Shown piece after piece: positions 6,277 through 9,135 of a stretch of DNA of 9,135 bases; the stretch's first letter is position 1; the number at the start of each line of letters is the position of its first letter. This DNA is from an uncultured Bacteroidales bacterium. Lineage in GTDB: Bacteria > Bacteroidota > Bacteroidia > Bacteroidales > UBA932. Location: positions 1 to 9,135 of the forward strand of contig CAMCIE010000039.1 in NCBI GenBank assembly GCA_945874815.1, given 5' to 3'. A program made the position numbers and the translations under genes. The notes beneath the pieces are model-generated. The model was given only the letters and a program-made list of their open reading frames with translations, searched no databases and had not been told where the DNA came from.

Positions 6277-7439
6277 GCCCTACGAGCTTTTTCCCACGCA
6301 GCATTGCCCTTGTTGCGCAAAAGATAGCCCACTCCGGCAAATGTCGTGAAGTTGGTGAATAAAAAGTAATAAGGTACACGCAGGATACCGGCTTTCTCCT
6401 TTCTGTCCAGAATCATCCCCGCAAGGGCTGCAAGATAGAAAAGGACTTGAAGTCCGAGTACAATCTGATAGAACAGGGGAGCTCCCATCAGCACCATCGC
6501 CAGGTTGGACAAAAGGAGGAGGATGAGGCAGGAAGGTGTAAGAACCCATCTGAGGACCCTGTGAGATACAAACTGGAAAGCGGTCAATCCATATTTGAAA
6601 GGATTCATCAAATCCTTGAGTGTCATCACATTCTGCATTGCACAACCGGCAAGTCTGACTTTTCTCTTTTTTTCCTCCCGGATGTCGGCCGATGGTTTTT
6701 CTGCAGCATAGGCCTGTTTGCAGTAGGCAATCTTGTATCCCTTTCTGATTACACCCATGGAAACGAACATATCGTCTCCGAGCGTGCCTTTCGGGATATC
6801 AGTCCACAGTTCACGGCGGATGGCTATCAGTTCGCCCGCCGCACCCATGGCCGAATTGAGCCTGTCGTCAAGATCCTTGAGAAATGACTCATATTTCCAA
6901 TACAGTCCTTCGGTGGCAGCAGCATTTTCCCCGCTTGAAATCACCTTCTTCTCCCCGGCGACACATCCCACGTGGGGATTATCGAATTTTCTGATTATCA
7001 AATATATAGCATCTTCATTGAGGGCTGTATTGGCATCCGTCATTATGACGTATGGGGTGCTGACATATTTCATTGCCCTGTTCAGGGCTTCCGTCTTGCC
7101 GCTTCTGCCAGGCTGATGGAGGACAGTGTTTTCGGGATAGCCGGAAAGCAGCTTAGGTGTCGAATCCGTGGAACCGTCCGTCACCCAGACCAGATGGAGC
7201 TTGTCCTGAGGGTATTTCAGGGCACGGCAGTTTTCCATCTTCTGAGCGATTATATCTTCTTCGTTGTAGGCTGCGATAAGAAGGGTGACATCAGGAAACT
7301 CTTCTTTCATCGGATAAGTCTCCGGCCTGGAGAAGCGTTCCTTGATTTTCACGGCAATCCAGATGATGATTCCATAACCGAAAAAGGTATAGAACACTAC
7401 AAAGGCACAAATCCAGAATATTATGGTCAAAGCGGTCAT
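6273..7439 (-). CDS. Membrane GT2 synthase-like glycosyltransferase (DAN/GDD variant)
   Basis: This 388-residue integral membrane glycosyltransferase resembles proteins often annotated as poly-beta-1,6-GlcNAc synthase. It has one N-terminal membrane helix (about 5-30), a GT-A domain, and three C-terminal hydrophobic segments (about 301-318, 322-342 and 352-372). Motifs are LLIAAYNEED (53-62), VTDGSTDST (86-94) with D88, GRSGKTEALNRAM (111-123), TDAN (134-137), GAAGELIAIRRE (199-210), the likely catalytic GDD at 221-223, and RKVRLAG (259-265). Compared with the other synthase in this window, the DxD is D135-A-N137 and QRLRW is replaced by RKVRL. This variant set recurs in a GT2 subgroup as I recall it, so it need not mean loss of activity. 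Both ends are ATGA overlaps, with the histidine kinase upstream and the EEP enzyme downstream. It could be a polymerase or a single-transfer enzyme; the sugar is unknown. Confidence 0.9.
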   Translation of the reverse strand: MTALTIIFWICAFVVFYTFFGYGIIIWIAVKIKERFSRPETYPMKEEFPDVTLLIAAYNEEDIIAQKMENCRALKYPQDKLHLVWVTDGSTDSTPKLLSGYPENTVLHQPGRSGKTEALNRAMKYVSTPYVIMTDANTALNEDAIYLIIRKFDNPHVGCVAGEKKVISSGENAAATEGLYWKYESFLKDLDDRLNSAMGAAGELIAIRRELWTDIPKGTLGDDMFVSMGVIRKGYKIAYCKQAYAAEKPSADIREEKKRKVRLAGCAMQNVMTLKDLMNPFKYGLTAFQFVSHRVLRWVLTPSCLILLLLSNLAMVLMGAPLFYQIVLGLQVLFYLAALAGMILDRKEKAGILRVPYYFLFTNFTTFAGVGYLLRNKGNAAWEKARRA

Positions 7440-9135
7440 CTCTTTTCAGGTAAAGTCAGTACAAAACGGGCTCCTGTGGTATATGTCTGGTCAAGCCAGA
7501 TATATCCTCCCATTCTCTGGGATATCTTGATGCAAATGTCCAGACCAAGGCCGTGGCCGGCTCCGCTGTCATTATTGTCTACACTTACGAAGCGGTTGAA
7601 AATCTCTTCAGCTTTCTCAGGCGCTACTCCGCATCCTGTATCTGTTACCACAAAATCAACAAAACCCTCCTTGGCGCTCCTGCCGCAGTGAACATGGATT
7701 TCTCCCTCAGTCGTGGCCTTGCATGAGTTGGAAAGCATGTTGATGAGAATCTGCTGCACCCTTTTCGGATCGGTCCAGATACAGAATTTGTCGTCAAATT
7801 CTGTCGTGAAATAGAGATTGACTCCTGTCGGCACCCTCATCATGCTGCAGGATACGGCCTTGTCACAGATTTCGTTGCAAGGAGCATCCATGAAGCGGAG
7901 CTTGAGGATGTCGTGCTCGATGTCAGACACACTGAGGATGTCATCTATGAGCATGGTAAGGAGTTCGCCGCTGGTTTCTATATATTTCACATATTCGGAT
8001 TTTTCCTGTTCGGTGAGTGAATCCCCGGCAAGGGTGAGAAGCTGGGAATATCCGATCACGGCATTCAGAGGAGTACGGATATCGTGGCTGATATTATTCA
8101 CAAACTGGGTTTTCAGGCGGCTTTCTTCCTGGGAAATTCTTGCCTGCTCCAGAGCTTTGGCATATTCAAGTTCCTTGTAAACTTCCTGATCGACATCAGC
8201 TATTGCATAAGCGAACTCAGTCAGTTTAGTGTTCAGCTTTTTGTCGAAGCGGATAAGCACCAGGTCCATCCATTTATAGCTTCCGTCCACCATACGGAAA
8301 CGAAAGCGGACAGTATAGCGCCGCCGGCCCCTGAGGACATCCATCACATTCTCCTTTTTGGTGAATTTCAGCATTTTATCTATATCGCCAGGATGGCAGT
8401 GAGCCATCATCAGAGCTTTATAAGATTCCCAGAAATTATCATAGCCCTGATTATTCCACCCGTATGAGGAATCCCAGTCTTTGTAAATGATTGAGAAATG
8501 TCCGTCCATCTGGACTATCTTCAAGGAAACATACTGGGCGGCAATACCTTTGATAAGGTGGTAATCCCTTTCCAGTTTTTCTTTTTCACGCAGTACCTGC
8601 TCGTTCTGGTCAACTGTTTCGAGCTCTTCCTTGGTGTATTTCCTGAAGGCAAGTACAAAGGAAGGTGTACTTATGAGTTTCTTGTCAATGGCATAGAGGG
8701 AAGCTCTCATCCAGGTATGTTCATTGGCGAATACGGTCTTGAATGAATAGTCCGCCCTGCGGTTCTGGTTGTAGAGCTGGGAGAGTCTGCCGACATCGGC
8801 AAAATTGAGCCATCCCTGTCTGAACTCCTCGTCAATATGGGGACAGAGCATCTCGACTCCCTTGGGAATGGTCAGTTTGTCTTCATTGTTGTCAAGGTAA
8901 TTGAAAAACGGGGTACGTTTCACCACCGAGATGGTATCATGACTGAGGTTAAGGATGAATGCTCCGACAAGCCTGCTGGAAATGGTATTCAGGACTATGC
9001 TTTCAGTCATCTTCTGCGTCCGGTCTTCAAGGGAGAGAATCATGTCACAGCCATTCAGCCTGTTTGCTGTCAGCCTTAGCCATACCGGCTGCCCGCTTTC
9101 ATCATGGACAAGAAAATGATGCCTGTACACAGGTG
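7436..9135 (-). CDS. PAS-domain sensor histidine kinase (5' truncated)
   Basis: This is a two-component sensor kinase that autophosphorylates on histidine and passes the phosphate to an unseen response regulator. The frame stays open through the window edge; a GTG at 9130 (residue 1 below) is internal, because the protein there is already in the back half of a PAS-like unit. In order: a partial PAS-like end (1-40), a second PAS-like unit (about 44-165), a charged coiled-coil linker (166-190), a third PAS/PAC unit (about 197-315), a short helix, then HisKA with phosphoacceptor H349 in NNISHDIRTPLNAVIGYSQ. HD..T at 349-353 also fits the HisKA phosphatase motif. The ATPase domain has the N-box N464 and N468 (INMLSNSC), G1 DTGCG (497-501), F-box F511/F514 and G2 GAGHGLGL (523-530). 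No membrane helix or receiver domain is in the visible part, and it ends soon after the ATPase domain. Its stop overlaps the start of the membrane GT2 by ATGA, so kinase and synthase are cotranscribed. Confidence 0.95.
   Translation of the reverse strand, partial: PVYRHHFLVHDESGQPVWLRLTANRLNGCDMILSLEDRTQKMTESIVLNTISSRLVGAFILNLSHDTISVVKRTPFFNYLDNNEDKLTIPKGVEMLCPHIDEEFRQGWLNFADVGRLSQLYNQNRRADYSFKTVFANEHTWMRASLYAIDKKLISTPSFVLAFRKYTKEELETVDQNEQVLREKEKLERDYHLIKGIAAQYVSLKIVQMDGHFSIIYKDWDSSYGWNNQGYDNFWESYKALMMAHCHPGDIDKMLKFTKKENVMDVLRGRRRYTVRFRFRMVDGSYKWMDLVLIRFDKKLNTKLTEFAYAIADVDQEVYKELEYAKALEQARISQEESRLKTQFVNNISHDIRTPLNAVIGYSQLLTLAGDSLTEQEKSEYVKYIETSGELLTMLIDDILSVSDIEHDILKLRFMDAPCNEICDKAVSCSMMRVPTGVNLYFTTEFDDKFCIWTDPKRVQQILINMLSNSCKATTEGEIHVHCGRSAKEGFVDFVVTDTGCGVAPEKAEEIFNRFVSVDNNDSGAGHGLGLDICIKISQRMGGYIWLDQTYTTGARFVLTLPEKR

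Noticed and set aside
6972..7691. 239-codon plus-strand frame spanning the kinase / membrane GT2 junction
   Set aside because: It runs antisense to two genes with complete motif sets and is codon-aligned with the GT2 over most of its length. No start context or motif supports it.
9128..9130. GTG at 9130 as the start of the histidine kinase
   Set aside because: The frame is open to the window edge and the encoded protein at this point is already in the second half of a PAS-like unit, so the gene almost certainly begins outside the window.

Overview
The window reads as an accessory polysaccharide-biosynthesis region (exopolysaccharide, capsule or other surface glycan) from a Gram-negative bacterium, most likely a member of the Bacteroidota (Bacteroidales type). 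This placement is an inference. It rests on moderate base composition, very tight gene packing, starts that mostly lack a clear Shine-Dalgarno sequence, the style of the membrane GT2 synthases and hexapeptide acetyltransferase, and a PAS-rich sensor kinase with an H-box of the SHDIRTPLNAVIGYSQLL type. No rRNA, tRNA, insertion sequence, CRISPR array or phage gene is visible.

Layout. There are nine protein genes in two converging blocks and essentially no intergenic DNA; the only same-strand gap is 3 bases. The plus-strand block (1-4509) holds the C-terminal end of a rhamnosyltransferase-like GT2, a membrane GT2 synthase with the full processive-synthase motif set, a GT4 glycosyltransferase, a left-handed beta-helix (hexapeptide) O-acyltransferase, and a second, unusual GT4-like glycosyltransferase. 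The minus-strand block, read from right to left (9135-4490), holds a PAS-containing sensor histidine kinase cut by the window edge, a second membrane GT2 with a DAN/GDD/RKVR motif variant, a membrane-anchored endonuclease/exonuclease/phosphatase (EEP) family enzyme, and a soluble GT2 of the DSDD/HED type.

The blocks meet tail to tail and their last coding bases overlap by 20 bp (4490-4509), so there is no room for a conventional terminator between them. Six of the seven same-strand junctions are exact 4-base ATGA overlaps, which argues for two long, translationally coupled operons. Both promoters lie outside the window, and I see no convincing promoter or terminator inside it.

How the parts may work together. 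Cytoplasmic GT4 and GT2 enzymes would build an oligosaccharide, the acyltransferase would decorate it, and one or both membrane GT2 enzymes would transfer or polymerise sugars at the inner membrane. No Wzx flippase, Wzy polymerase, initiating phosphoglycosyltransferase or exporter is present, so these are elsewhere or a synthase-type route is used. The most unusual part is the minus-strand operon, where a sensor kinase, a polysaccharide-synthase-like GT2 and a periplasm-facing EEP hydrolase are translationally coupled. That could be a sensing-linked glycan module, but the function is not shown by the sequence.
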